From the NCBI RefSeq assembly GCF_050859025.1, contig NZ_CP138200.1, positions 6,138,001 to 6,202,000 on the forward strand: a DNA stretch of 64,000 nucleotides. Direction: 5' to 3'. A model generated the notes under the pieces. The model was not told the origin of the DNA. It worked only from the letters and a program-made list of their open reading frames with translations, and did no database searches. Below, one piece after another: positions 18,270 through 27,277 of this stretch (position 1 is the stretch's first letter; every line of letters begins with the position of its first letter). Both the position numbers and the translations under genes were made by a program. The stretch comes from Wukongibacter sp050859025 (lineage in GTDB: Bacteria > Bacillota > Clostridia > Peptostreptococcales > Caminicellaceae).

Positions 18270-18647
18270 TTACTTTTGAACGGCAATAACTTCTATCTCA
18301 ACAAGTGCATCCTTTGGTAACCTAGCAACTTCAACCGCACTTCTCGCAGGATAGTCTTTTGTAAAATAGGTTTCATACACCTTGTTCATTTCAAGAAAGT
18401 CATTCATATCTTTCAAAAAAACAGTTGTTTTTATTACATTTTCAAGAGTAAGACCTTTCTCTTTCAAAATGGCTTCAACATTTTCTATGGCCTGCTTAGT
18501 TTGCTTTTGAATTTGCTCCTGTATAATTCCTGTTTCAGGATGGATTGGGAGTTGCCCTGATGTAAAGACCATATTTTCAAAACACACACCTTGTGAGTAC
18601 GGTCCAATAGCCTTTGGAGCTTTATTTGTTGCAATGATTTTCTTCAT
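18270..18647 (-). CDS. ridA: RidA-family imine/enamine deaminase
   Basis: 125 residues, the standard RidA length. Family motifs: APKAIGPYSQGVCFENMVFT at the start, SGQLPIHPETG, and the active-site block PARSAVEVARLPKDALVEIE with the substrate-binding Arg. RidA hydrolyses reactive 2-aminoacrylate and related imines released by PLP-dependent dehydratases, sparing PLP enzymes. It sits directly after an alanine racemase and a threonine-synthase-like PLP enzyme, exactly where such a clean-up protein would be needed. Confidence 0.95.
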   Translation of the reverse strand: MKKIIATNKAPKAIGPYSQGVCFENMVFTSGQLPIHPETGIIQEQIQKQTKQAIENVEAILKEKGLTLENVIKTTVFLKDMNDFLEMNKVYETYFTKDYPARSAVEVARLPKDALVEIEVIAVQK

Positions 18648-18719
18648 TTTTTTACACCTCTCCTATTCTTTTCATTAGTAATGTTTTCTATAAGCTATTT
18701 TAACCTTGAGATTCAATTT

Positions 18720-19880
18720 TCAATCTCTCAAGCAGTTTTTAATGTTCACTATTTTTCCTTGTTTCTTATAGACTTTGATTAAACGTTTTCCGAAACCACA
18801 TATGATATCATCATTGTTTGTCCCAGCAGCTCTGGATACTTCATCAATAGTTATTTTATTCTTACCTTGAACTCCGATAAATACAACTTCATCTCCCTCT
18901 TTTGCAGAAGGTATTTTTGTTATATCTATCATGCATTGATCCATACAGATTCTACCTACAATAATTCCATAAATTCCATTTACTAGTACACGACCATTGT
19001 TTGAAAGATAGCGCGATAGCCCATCTGCATATCCAAGAGGAACTATTGCAACTACTCTATCATTATCAGCAATGTATGTTGCACTATAACCAATGCCTTC
19101 ACCCTTCTTAACAGTTCTTATCTGTATGATTTTACTTTTGAAAGTCATGATAGGTTTAACTGCTATTTTAGTAATGTTCCTGCGTCCTGAAGACTGTAAG
19201 CCAAAAACTACTGAACCTGGTCGAATCATGTCAAGATTCATTTTGGGATACCCTAATATTGCGGCACCGCCTGAACAATGTTTAATCGGTATATTTACAT
19301 TTACCTTTTCCAGTGCCTCTATAAAATTACAAAATTTTTCATACGCTAAATTTATGCTTTGATTATCTGCTGAAGCAAAGTGAGTAAATATACCCTCAAC
19401 ATATAAATTTGGTAATTTGTAAATTCTAGAGATAATTTGGCGTGATTTAGAATCTATGTTGAATCCTAATCGATTTAAATTAGTGTTAATTTTTATATGA
19501 ATCACAGCGTTCTTTTTCATTTCACTTGCTATCCTTGATAGCTTTAGTGCTTGTTCATAATTATAAACAGTTTGAATAATATCCTTTTCTAGAACTATAC
19601 TATAAGACTCAATTGGAACATATCCCATTATCTGCAGCGGGATATGTTTATAATATTTTCTCAGTTCTAAAGCTTCATATAAAGAAGCGACTCCTAGTCT
19701 ATCAACACCATTTTCAATTAAGACATTTGAAGTCACTACTGCTCCTTGTCCATAAGCATCTGCTTTTATCATCGCCATTATCAAAGTCTCAGGTTTTATA
19801 TTGCTTCTAATTGATCTGATATTATTCCCCAACTGATCCAAATCAATTTCAAGGCAGGATACTACAAAATCATCAATCAT
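18720..19880 (-). CDS. alr: Alanine racemase family protein
   Basis: 386 residues, fold type III PLP enzyme. The PLP-binding Lys is in IMAMIKADAYGQGA, the catalytic Tyr region in GEGIGYSATY, and the C-terminal barrel motif in GRICMDQCMIDIT. The length and motifs are those of alanine racemase. Its place in a catabolic-looking operon rather than with cell-wall genes suggests a secondary or broad-specificity racemase that makes D-amino acids usable. It starts one base after the stop of the PLP enzyme gene, so translation is coupled. A housekeeping role cannot be excluded. Confidence 0.9.
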   Translation of the reverse strand: MIDDFVVSCLEIDLDQLGNNIRSIRSNIKPETLIMAMIKADAYGQGAVVTSNVLIENGVDRLGVASLYEALELRKYYKHIPLQIMGYVPIESYSIVLEKDIIQTVYNYEQALKLSRIASEMKKNAVIHIKINTNLNRLGFNIDSKSRQIISRIYKLPNLYVEGIFTHFASADNQSINLAYEKFCNFIEALEKVNVNIPIKHCSGGAAILGYPKMNLDMIRPGSVVFGLQSSGRRNITKIAVKPIMTFKSKIIQIRTVKKGEGIGYSATYIADNDRVVAIVPLGYADGLSRYLSNNGRVLVNGIYGIIVGRICMDQCMIDITKIPSAKEGDEVVFIGVQGKNKITIDEVSRAAGTNNDDIICGFGKRLIKVYKKQGKIVNIKNCLRD

Positions 19881-19881
19881 A

Positions 19882-21045
19882 TTAATTTCTAGTACCTTCT
19901 ACTGGCATGTTTTTAAATCCATTAGATGTTGCAATTAATAGAACTGAACTACCTTTTAAAATCCTGCCATTTGCAATCGCTTTTCTCAACCCTCCGAGAA
20001 CTGTTGCTGAAGATGACTCCAAATAGAAACCGTATCTAGCAATTTCATTAATATTATTTTCAATTTCATCCTGATAGACTTCTACAGCAAAACCATTTGA
20101 TTCTTTCACCGCAACATATGATTGGTATGTTACAGTACCTCCGCCAATTGATTCTGTTTTACCATACTCTCCATCAAATTCAGTTCTATAATCTACTCCG
20201 TTTAATACTTTACTAATTCGTGTAAAAGGTTCAACAGCCACTATTTTCGGAATTTCAGTTATATATGAAAGCTCTTTCAGTTCTTTCAATCCTTCATATA
20301 TTCCCCACATTAGATCCCCTCTTGCAACTGGAACAAATAGGTAGTCAGGAATATTGTCTCCAAAATAATCATATATTTCGTAAGCAACCGTTTTATACCC
20401 TTGAACACCAAAGCAATTACTACTCACTGGTGGAGATATAAAATTTGTTACTGGATACCATCCTTCTGTTTCTACTTGCTCTTTCATGTACTGCCATCTT
20501 TCTCTCGATGTTTCAGTAATAACTAGATCCGCACCGGTAGCTGTAATTGATTTCTTCCAAATGGGTGTAATCTTATCTGTAGCTATAATTTTGCATTCCA
20601 ATCCTGCATATGCCGCATATGCTGCTAAGGAAGAACCTGCATTTCCACTTGAGGCTGCAACAACTACATTCTTACCTAATTCTTTTGCTCTGGCTATAAT
20701 TAGAGGACTCATTCTATCCTTATGAGAACCTGTGGGGTTTTGAAACTCGTTTTTAACATGCACACTTTTCAACTCTAAATCTTCCGCTAGTCGATCAATT
20801 GAAACTACGGGTGTATTACCTTCTCCCATCGATGGTAAATCAATATATGGTAGCCTATTTGAATATTTTTGGATTCCTACGCCATCTGCCTTTACAATTT
20901 TAGAATTGTTGTAAATAAATCCAAGGCTTGCTCTCTCACCTCTCTCATAGCACTTGGGACATCCATAATAAAAATCTTCAACATCATACTTAGCTCCACA
21001 CTTTATACAATATAAAGCTTCAATACTTTCATTTAATTTATACAT
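19882..21045 (-). CDS. Threonine-synthase-like PLP enzyme with zinc ribbon
   Basis: 387 residues, ATG with ACGGAGGTAGA upstream. A short N-terminal zinc ribbon (CIKC near 17-20, CPKC near 29-32) is followed by a fold-type II PLP domain: Schiff-base Lys in NEFQNPTGSHKDRMS, phosphate cup SSGNAGSSLAAYAA, and a Ser-rich end SSSATVLGGLRKAI. Family members include threonine synthase, threonine/serine dehydratase and diaminopropionate-type lyases. The neighbouring ridA favours an elimination reaction that releases an enamine over a biosynthetic role, but this is inference. First gene of the leftward operon, divergent from a LysR regulator. Confidence 0.85.
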   Translation of the reverse strand: MYKLNESIEALYCIKCGAKYDVEDFYYGCPKCYERGERASLGFIYNNSKIVKADGVGIQKYSNRLPYIDLPSMGEGNTPVVSIDRLAEDLELKSVHVKNEFQNPTGSHKDRMSPLIIARAKELGKNVVVAASSGNAGSSLAAYAAYAGLECKIIATDKITPIWKKSITATGADLVITETSRERWQYMKEQVETEGWYPVTNFISPPVSSNCFGVQGYKTVAYEIYDYFGDNIPDYLFVPVARGDLMWGIYEGLKELKELSYITEIPKIVAVEPFTRISKVLNGVDYRTEFDGEYGKTESIGGGTVTYQSYVAVKESNGFAVEVYQDEIENNINEIARYGFYLESSSATVLGGLRKAIANGRILKGSSVLLIATSNGFKNMPVEGTRN

Positions 21046-21211
21046 ATTCTACCTCCGTTATAATTTTTAGCGATAAATTAGAGAATATATCATCATTCAC
21101 CACTCCAATCTTTACTATATATCCAATATAACAAAGGATTTGCTATTTGTATAACGATAATATATAATTGAATCAATCGATAAATCGAATCATAGAAATT
21201 GGAGGTATCTA
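21046..21211. promoter_or_regulatory. Divergent control region, PLP operon / lysR
   Basis: 166 bases between divergent genes hold both promoters and, by LysR precedent, the regulator's T-N11-A binding sites. The stretch near 21165-21195 is rich in ATCGAT/AATC repeats (TCAATCGATAAATCGAATC), the best operator candidate. I cannot assign exact boxes by eye. Confidence 0.5.
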
Positions 21212-22087
21212 ATGGATTTCGAAGATCTTAAAACGTTCATCACGTTATCTGAATTCAAAAATTTTACTAAAACTGCGGAACAGCTTCATTTAGTTCAATC
21301 TACAGTCTCAAATAGAATTAAAAAAGTTGAAGATTCTGTCGGGAAAAAGTTGTTTATTCGAAATAATAAGACTGTAGTTTTAACAAATACCGGAAAATTA
21401 TTTCTTAAATATGCAAAGAGACTAACAGATATTCATTCAACTGCTATATCAGAACTGCATGCATTAGAAACATTTGAAGATATTCTAAATATTGGTTCTG
21501 TACATTCAATATATGATAGTCGCCTGCATGAGTTAGTTTTCAGGTATGTTTGTAATTGCAATTCAATCTCTACAAACATCATAATCGGCCATAGCAATGA
21601 ACTATTTCAAAAACTACATGATAATATATTAGATATTGCATTTACATATTATAAAATTAATTCTTCTAAGCTTTTAAACATACCTTATAAAAAAGATGAA
21701 CTCATTTTAACAACAAGTCCTGTTAACAATACTTTTATTGACGGTATTTCAAATAATGATTTGAAGAAATTACCTATTATTTATTCTAATATCATTTTAT
21801 CGAGTACTTCTAATTTTCCGCATGAAATTTTCTCAGATAATTATATTTTTCAGCTGCACATAAATATTTTAAGTGAAGTAATCCCCTTCTTGGAAAAGGG
21901 AATAGGTTATTGCTTTTTACCACGTTCTTTGGTTAACTCAAAGTTAGATAATGGTAAACTTATTGAGATTAAACTCTTAGAAATGGATCCTCCAGTTTTG
22001 CAAAGTTACATGATTGTAAACAAAAAAAAGTTAAACTCTACTGCAGTTGTTAAATGGTTTGACTGTAATTTTCCAGAATTACTCTAG
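21212..22087 (+). CDS. LysR-family transcriptional regulator
   Basis: 291 residues, the usual LysR length, with ATTGGAGGT before the ATG. Winged helix-turn-helix at residues 1-60: LKTFITLSEFKNFTKTAEQL, then HLVQSTVSNRIKKVEDSVGKKLF. The rest is the two-lobed effector domain. Divergent from the PLP enzyme-racemase-ridA-nhaC operon and so its likely activator, with an amino acid or a breakdown product as probable co-inducer (inference). Confidence 0.93.
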   Translation: MDFEDLKTFITLSEFKNFTKTAEQLHLVQSTVSNRIKKVEDSVGKKLFIRNNKTVVLTNTGKLFLKYAKRLTDIHSTAISELHALETFEDILNIGSVHSIYDSRLHELVFRYVCNCNSISTNIIIGHSNELFQKLHDNILDIAFTYYKINSSKLLNIPYKKDELILTTSPVNNTFIDGISNNDLKKLPIIYSNIILSSTSNFPHEIFSDNYIFQLHINILSEVIPFLEKGIGYCFLPRSLVNSKLDNGKLIEIKLLEMDPPVLQSYMIVNKKKLNSTAVVKWFDCNFPELL

Positions 22088-22208
22088 TAATTCTAGCTAT
22101 TTATAGATGGTGCTATTTGGATTGTTACAATCAGGTAAGACCTTTAAAATAGAATTGAGTAAAAAAGCGAATCACAGGGTTGAAAAGTCGAATTGATTTT
22201 TAAAGACG

Positions 22209-22275
22209 AGAGAATAGCAAAAAAACAAATGCTTCAAACAACAAAAGATCTTCAATAACAATATCGCTATTCTCT
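22209..22275. terminator. Inverted repeat between convergent genes
   Basis: AGAGAATAGC and GCTATTCTCT are perfect complements 47 bases apart, located between the lysR stop and the MFS gene stop. It could stop transcription from both sides, although the loop is long and no clear T-run follows. Confidence 0.4.
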
Positions 22276-22302
22276 AGTTCTGTATTTTTATTAGTTACAA
22301 CT

Positions 22303-23526
22303 TTATCTTCCAACTTTACTTATTTTGTCCACTTTCAAAAGTGGGATTAGGCTTAATAAAGTTAAAAGTGCTGCAATTAAGTAAGGTATTCCTGGAAAAT
22401 ACAATTTTGATGCACCACTAGAAGTGAAATAAGAAAAAACCATCGTCATGAGGGGTGGTGAAATAATAGTCGCTAAGCTCATTAGACTGCTTAAACTGCC
22501 TTGTAGTTCACCTTGCTCATTCTTAGGTACGGACGAAGATATCATGCTTTGAAAGCCTGCTCTATGTACATTACCTAATACATGTAATGTTAACGCTGGA
22601 ATCAGCAGCCATTCTAAACTTGAAAATGCTATAAGTAATAAACCAGCAGTTGACAGTATTATTCCCAAGATAATCATCGATTTATCTCCCATTCGTTTTG
22701 AAAAAACACCAACAATATAGGATTGTACAACTATAGACATTACTCCTAGGAAAGTTAATGAATACCCAATTAAATCACTGCTCCAATTAAATTTTTCAGT
22801 AGTAAAATATGCCCAAACACTTGGCATGCTATGGCCCGCAACAGTTACTAAGAACATAGCACTAATCAATGTAATAATCATAGGAAACTTATTCAAATGC
22901 TTAAGAGCACTAAAAGGATTGGCTTGTTTCCAATCAAACACTCTCCTATTATCGACATCTAAAGATTCTGGGAATAGAAAAAATCCGAATATAAAATTAC
23001 TAAAACTTAAAATAGCTGCGGCTATAAAAGGAATATGCGTACCAAATTGTCCAAGAACTCCTCCTATTGCGGGTCCAATAATAAAACCTGAAGAATAAGC
23101 AGCGTTAATATATCCAAAGTTTTTTGTTCTATTATCATCTGTACTAATATCAGCAATACAAGCTGATGCAACGGAAAAACTTGCTCCAGTAATTCCAGCT
23201 ATAGTTCTCCCTATAAATAACCAAAATATATTTGGCGCAAATGCTAGAAACAGACAGTCTATGCCGAAGCCTAATATAGAACTTAATAAAACAGGTCTTC
23301 TACCAAATCTGTCACTTAAATTCCCTAAAATTGGGGCAAAAACAAACTGCATTAAAGCATATGTAAACGAAAGCCATCCTCCATAAATGGCTGCCGTACT
23401 TATATCGGATTGAAGCAACTTAGTCATTAATTTTGGTAAAACAGGATAGATTATACCAAACCCTGCAGTATCCATCGCTATTACTACTAAAACAAATATA
23501 ATTGTAGTGCTATTTGATCTTTTCAT
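22303..23526 (-). CDS. TetA-like MFS drug efflux transporter
   Basis: 407 residues, 12 membrane helices. Motif A is GNLSDRFGRRPVLLSS, and antiporter motif C is SGFIIGPAIGGVLGQFGTH in helix 5, which marks it as a proton-driven exporter. Overall similarity is to the TetA(A-H)/Bmr type of drug exporters (start MKRSNSTTIIFVLVVIAMDT). Actual drug specificity is unknown. Single gene, convergent with lysR; no dedicated regulator is adjacent. Confidence 0.88.
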   Translation of the reverse strand: MKRSNSTTIIFVLVVIAMDTAGFGIIYPVLPKLMTKLLQSDISTAAIYGGWLSFTYALMQFVFAPILGNLSDRFGRRPVLLSSILGFGIDCLFLAFAPNIFWLFIGRTIAGITGASFSVASACIADISTDDNRTKNFGYINAAYSSGFIIGPAIGGVLGQFGTHIPFIAAAILSFSNFIFGFFLFPESLDVDNRRVFDWKQANPFSALKHLNKFPMIITLISAMFLVTVAGHSMPSVWAYFTTEKFNWSSDLIGYSLTFLGVMSIVVQSYIVGVFSKRMGDKSMIILGIILSTAGLLLIAFSSLEWLLIPALTLHVLGNVHRAGFQSMISSSVPKNEQGELQGSLSSLMSLATIISPPLMTMVFSYFTSSGASKLYFPGIPYLIAALLTLLSLIPLLKVDKISKVGR

Positions 23527-23803
23527 AAGAAATAGTCATCCCTTTATTTAGATTATTTTAAGTTCGTATTTAATTTTATTTTTGCAAATTTCTACTAACT
23601 ATACTTTAACATATTTTATCAACTGCATACATACTAATTAGCCTATGCATTGAAAGTATAAGTTTCTAGTAAAAGTGCTTTTAACATATATCATTGAAAT
23701 ATTCCCTTAATATACTATTATTTCTGGGACAAATCACCTGTCTCCTCGTCCCTATTTTCGAGTTGCCGGCATAGGTTATAACTTCCTTTCGGACAAAAGT
23801 AAA

Positions 23804-23832
23804 CCTCCAACAAATTCTTTATCCATTGGAGG
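23804..23832. repeat. CCTCCAA hairpin, copy 1
   Basis: CCTCCAA and TTGGAGG around CAAATTCTTTATCCA. The same hairpin with nearly identical loop and flanks recurs at 27223-27253, so this is a small dispersed terminator-like repeat. A second perfect palindrome, GGGACAGTT/AACTGTCCC, follows at 23899-23917. No other content in the 23527-23979 gap. Confidence 0.6.
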
Positions 23833-23979
23833 CTATGTTATCAATATTATTATATATGCTTATTTTTTAATTCCTACATTTTTACATACAACAACAAAGG
23901 GACAGTTCAACTGTCCCATAGCTCGACTCCTCTTTCTACATTTTATACTTAGGTTTTATAAACCTTCAAGAACCTGTGC

Positions 23980-24222
23980 TCACTCTTCTTCATTCTCAAA
24001 CTCTAATAACTTATGAGCCTGAACCCCTAGGGCCTCAGCTAGTAAAAACAAAGTTTCTATCGAAAAAGATTTTACATAGTTTGGTGCTTCTATTTTGCTT
24101 AAATAACTCCTACTTATGCTCATTTTATCAGCTAAGTCCTCCTGTGATAAACCTAACTTTTTTCTATACTTCTTTATATTTTTTCCTAACATTATATATT
24201 TATCAGTATACCTATTTTTCAT
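23980..24222 (-). CDS. Small XRE-family regulator
   Basis: 80 residues starting at the ATG at 24222 behind GGGGTGGAG; the frame extends upstream but without a ribosome site. It is almost only a Cro/C1 helix-turn-helix: IKKYRKKLGLSQEDLADKMS, then ISRSYLSKIEAPN, and ends in an acidic tail (LLEFENEEE). A SinR-like minimal repressor. It is divergent from the Spo0E-like relic at 24409, so it may have controlled it (inference). Confidence 0.88.
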   Translation of the reverse strand: MKNRYTDKYIMLGKNIKKYRKKLGLSQEDLADKMSISRSYLSKIEAPNYVKSFSIETLFLLAEALGVQAHKLLEFENEEE

Positions 24223-24408
24223 ATCTCCACCCCTTAAGTAAATTCTAATCTTATTACGATTGAATTTTTGTTCACTTATAGAGAGCAATAGATGTTATAA
24301 TACTTATATAGAATTATTAAAGGCAGAAATATGCAACCATATATTACTATAAATCCCTCTATAATTAATAAAGCTTTACTATTTTAAAATCATAAATGAG
24401 GTGGAAAA

Positions 24409-24582
24409 ATGCAAGAAAAAAGTAGTTTTTCAAAACAAGAGCTTGCTAATAAAATATATAATCTTAGATTAAAACTAAGTTCCACATATGAAAAACAGGG
24501 GCTCACAAAAGAAGTAGTAAAAATAAGTCAATAATTAGATAAGTATATTATTCTTGAGCAACATCAACTCATAAAAAAATAA
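24409..24582 (+). pseudogene. Spo0E-like phosphatase gene interrupted inside its signature
   Basis: ATG at 24409 with GAGGTGG upstream. The frame begins MQEKSSFSKQELANKIYNLR, continues as a Spo0E-type helix, reaches SQ, then TAA at 24532, then LDKYIILEQHQLIKK and a final stop. Spo0E-family aspartyl-phosphatases (about 50-60 residues) remove phosphate from Spo0A and share the motif S-Q-E-L-D. Here the Glu codon appears to have mutated from GAA to TAA; all other family features and the ribosome site remain. A recent knockout of a sporulation brake is the simplest reading. Confidence 0.75.
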
Positions 24583-24666
24583 CAGTCTGATGCTTGGAAA
24601 AATAACAAGGCAATTATTCAATTACTTTGTCATTAAAAAATGTTGAATTACTTTATTAAAATCCTT

Positions 24667-26916
24667 TCAATATACAGCATCTTTCAACAATGGTGTAATC
24701 TTTCCGAAATAATATATACATAAAACATGAAGAGCTCTGGTACAGGCTGTATAAAGCAGCAGCCGTTCTTCCTCACAACCATAATTTCCATCTCCTGCAT
24801 TATATATAAGCACCACATCAAATTCTAATCCTTTAGCTAGATAAGCTGGTATTACCAAGGTATCACTTACATATTCATCATCATCCTTCAGTGTTGTTTT
24901 AACATGAACCTTGTCCTTTAGGAAACTGTATACCTCCTTTGCTTCCTTTACAGTCCTCGTTATAATACCAATTGATTTATATCCTTTCTCCTTATATATT
25001 TTTATATCCTCAAGAAGTCTTGCTTTTATAGACCCTTCATCTGAAAAGCTAAGGAGTAAAGGCTTGTCTCCACTTCTTTCTACGCATTCATCAGTAATTT
25101 CCTTATTAAGTAGTCTTCTTGAAAACTTAGTAATTTCCATTGTTGATCTATAGCTTTTAGTTAAATTTATCATACATGTATTATCTTTAGGAAATATATG
25201 AGATATGTTTCCATAATCTCCTACATTCATGAAGGGATTGATAGATTGATGTAAATCACCCAGTATAGTCATATTGGCAGATTCAAAAAGCTGATAAAAG
25301 ACCTCATACTGCAGTGGCGTGTAATCCTGAGCTTCATCAATAATAACATATCTTATTTCTGAGGTTTCAGGCAGGTCTCCCAGTGCACCTTTTAGATATA
25401 AAAGGGGTGACTGGTCCTCATAATAAAGTATTCGAGCCTTGAGATTTTCTAAAGTATAGCTTTTAATTTCATCAATTTTCGTCTCATCGTATTTATTATC
25501 TGAACTTGCAGAAAAAAGCTCAAGTCTTTCAAAAAGCTTTTTATAAATATCCACCAAATCAAACTCTGTCATCCTATTGATTTCAATATATATATCCTTT
25601 ATTTCATTTTTTACAATAGCTAGACTACGCTCCATAATTTCTACTTTATCTATATAATAACCCGAATCATTGAGTTCACTAGCTACTTCTTCTATCCTTT
25701 CTTTTTCATAAGGCTCTACAAGGAATAAGATTCTATCTTTTATTTTTTGGAGCCTTCTCTTCAAAGGCAGTTGTGCATAATTTTCAAAGAATAATTCTTT
25801 TATATCTCTAGAGGAAACTATTAACATTTCTTTGAAAATAATATCCTTAAAGTTTCTGTCCTTTTTTTCTAGATAGGAAACATATCGTTTTAATATATCT
25901 ATAAATTCTACAGAGGATTTAAATTTAATATTGCCGATTCTTTTTTGATATGCACCTTCCTTCTTAGAGGCAAGAATATATTCCATCATTTGGCAATAGT
26001 CTTCCTTTATAAACTCATTTTCTAATGCTTTATGCATATATTCCTTAAATGTAGTCTGATACATATTGTCTTCTCCAAGCTGGGGCAATACATTAGAGAT
26101 GTAATCATTAAAAATATCATTTGGGGAGAATATTACTATATTTTGAGGTCTTATTTTATCTCGATGTTTATATAAGAGATATGCAATTCTATGAAGAGCG
26201 ACAGAGGTTTTTCCGCTTCCAGCAGGACCTTGGACAATCAGGTTCTTATACTCCTCATTACGAATTACTTTATTTTGCTCTCTTTGAATAGTTGTTACTA
26301 TTGCCTTCATCTTATTATCTGTGCTTTTACTCAAGATATCCTGTAACACTTCATCGTCTATCCTAAGATTGCTGTCAAACATATACTCAATCTTACCATT
26401 ATTAATTTTGTACTGCTTTTTTAGCGTTAGTTTTCCATTAATGATTCCTTCGGGGCATTCATAATTAGCTTCTCCAATTTCGTAATCATAAAACATGCTT
26501 GAAATCGGTGCTCTCCAGTCATATATGAGAAAATCAAAATTATCATTTATAAGATTTGAGACTCCAATATAACACTTTTCAGTTTTTTCCTCCCCATTTT
26601 CAAAAAAATCGATTCTTCCAAAATAGGGTGATAAAAGCATTCTCTCATATTTTTTTTCAAGTTTTCTTGTAAACTCATGGCTTCTCTTCTGCATTTTCAT
26701 TGTATTAATAAATTGCATAAAATCTACAATCTGGTCTAGTCCATTGGTTATGGAAACAGACCCTACATCCTGCCACATCTCTCTTTGTGTTTCGATATAG
26801 TCCCTTTTAAAGTTTTCCTTAAAATCACGATTCTCATCAAACTGTTTTCGAGCCTCTTTGAGCACCTCCTGCAGCCATTCATTTTCAGTTATCCATTCAA
26901 TGTCGCTCATATTCAT
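24667..26916 (-). CDS. helD: HelD-type RNA-polymerase-associated UvrD-like ATPase
   Basis: 749 residues from ATG 26916 with AAAAGGAGTG upstream; a GTG three codons earlier overlaps that site. Superfamily 1 helicase-like ATPase: Walker A in VQGPAGSGKTSVALHRIAYL, Walker B in YVIIDEAQDYTPLQYEVFYQ, motif III GDLHQSINPF, and late motifs including LAKGLEFDVVLIYNA and LYTACTRALHVL. The N-terminal coiled-coil region (about 1-100) and the DWRAPISSMFYDYE block are HelD hallmarks. HelD releases stalled or inactive RNA polymerase from DNA and can confer rifampicin tolerance in some species. Single gene. Confidence 0.92.
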   Translation of the reverse strand: MNMSDIEWITENEWLQEVLKEARKQFDENRDFKENFKRDYIETQREMWQDVGSVSITNGLDQIVDFMQFINTMKMQKRSHEFTRKLEKKYERMLLSPYFGRIDFFENGEEKTEKCYIGVSNLINDNFDFLIYDWRAPISSMFYDYEIGEANYECPEGIINGKLTLKKQYKINNGKIEYMFDSNLRIDDEVLQDILSKSTDNKMKAIVTTIQREQNKVIRNEEYKNLIVQGPAGSGKTSVALHRIAYLLYKHRDKIRPQNIVIFSPNDIFNDYISNVLPQLGEDNMYQTTFKEYMHKALENEFIKEDYCQMMEYILASKKEGAYQKRIGNIKFKSSVEFIDILKRYVSYLEKKDRNFKDIIFKEMLIVSSRDIKELFFENYAQLPLKRRLQKIKDRILFLVEPYEKERIEEVASELNDSGYYIDKVEIMERSLAIVKNEIKDIYIEINRMTEFDLVDIYKKLFERLELFSASSDNKYDETKIDEIKSYTLENLKARILYYEDQSPLLYLKGALGDLPETSEIRYVIIDEAQDYTPLQYEVFYQLFESANMTILGDLHQSINPFMNVGDYGNISHIFPKDNTCMINLTKSYRSTMEITKFSRRLLNKEITDECVERSGDKPLLLSFSDEGSIKARLLEDIKIYKEKGYKSIGIITRTVKEAKEVYSFLKDKVHVKTTLKDDDEYVSDTLVIPAYLAKGLEFDVVLIYNAGDGNYGCEEERLLLYTACTRALHVLCIYYFGKITPLLKDAVY

Positions 26917-26964
26917 AATATACACACTCCTTTTAATAAATAAGATTTCTTTTTAAAAAACCTA

Positions 26965-26993
26965 TTGACATTGCGTTCTTAAAGGTGTATAAT
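26965..26993 (+). promoter_or_regulatory. Consensus sigma-70 promoter
   Basis: TTGACA at 26965-26970 and TATAAT at 26988-26993 with a 17-base spacer, a perfect consensus. It points rightward, away from helD, into a region with no gene on the plus strand for several kb. Confidence 0.88.
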
Positions 26994-26999
26994 ATAGTT

Positions 27000-27107
27000 A
27001 GATAATTATGATTTAAAATCAAAAGTGGCATCAGATTTATAATACCACTTTTATATTCTTATGTTAATATTGAAGACATTTGTCCTTAGGCAAATGTCTT
27101 TTTTTAA
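27000..27107 (+). ncRNA. Candidate small RNA
   Basis: A consensus promoter at 26965-26993 and a strong rho-independent terminator frame about 107 bases. Hairpin 1: AAAAGTGG at 27021 pairs with CCACTTTT at 27045. Hairpin 2 is the terminator: AGACATTTG and CAAATGTCT (27074-27099) followed by a T-run. No open frame with a ribosome site lies inside. The transcript would be an independent small regulatory RNA, or possibly antisense-overlapping with the helD 5' region, since both promoters share this gap. No known RNA family recognised. Confidence 0.65.
27073..27107 (+). terminator. Terminator of the candidate small RNA
   Basis: Nine-pair stem GACATTTG/CAAATGTC and a run of seven T ending near 27106. 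Confidence 0.85.
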
Positions 27108-27222
27108 TTCTATTTAAATTATATATTGATATTGCTACCATTACCTCTATTTTTCCCAGGTATTCTTATGAAGCATTCCTCATTTTCATAATTCTCAAAT
27201 ACTTTTCCACTGGAAAAAGTAA

Positions 27223-27253
27223 GCCTCCAACAGATTCTTTATCCGTTGGAGGC
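27223..27253. terminator. CCTCCAA hairpin, copy 2 / bidirectional terminator
   Basis: GCCTCCAAC and GTTGGAGGC pair perfectly. TTTT follows on the plus strand and TTACTTTTT on the minus strand, so it can end the leftward beta-helix gene that stops at 27278. It shares loop and flanks with the copy at 23804. Confidence 0.75.
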
Positions 27254-27277
27254 TTTTCGATAAATAGTAGTGTTCAA

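Noticed and set aside
6096..22200. Short shared motif TTGAAAAGTTGAATT at 6.1, 7.7 and 22.2 kb
   Set aside because: About 20-30 similar bases in decayed AT-rich DNA; too short and divergent to call a repeat family by eye.
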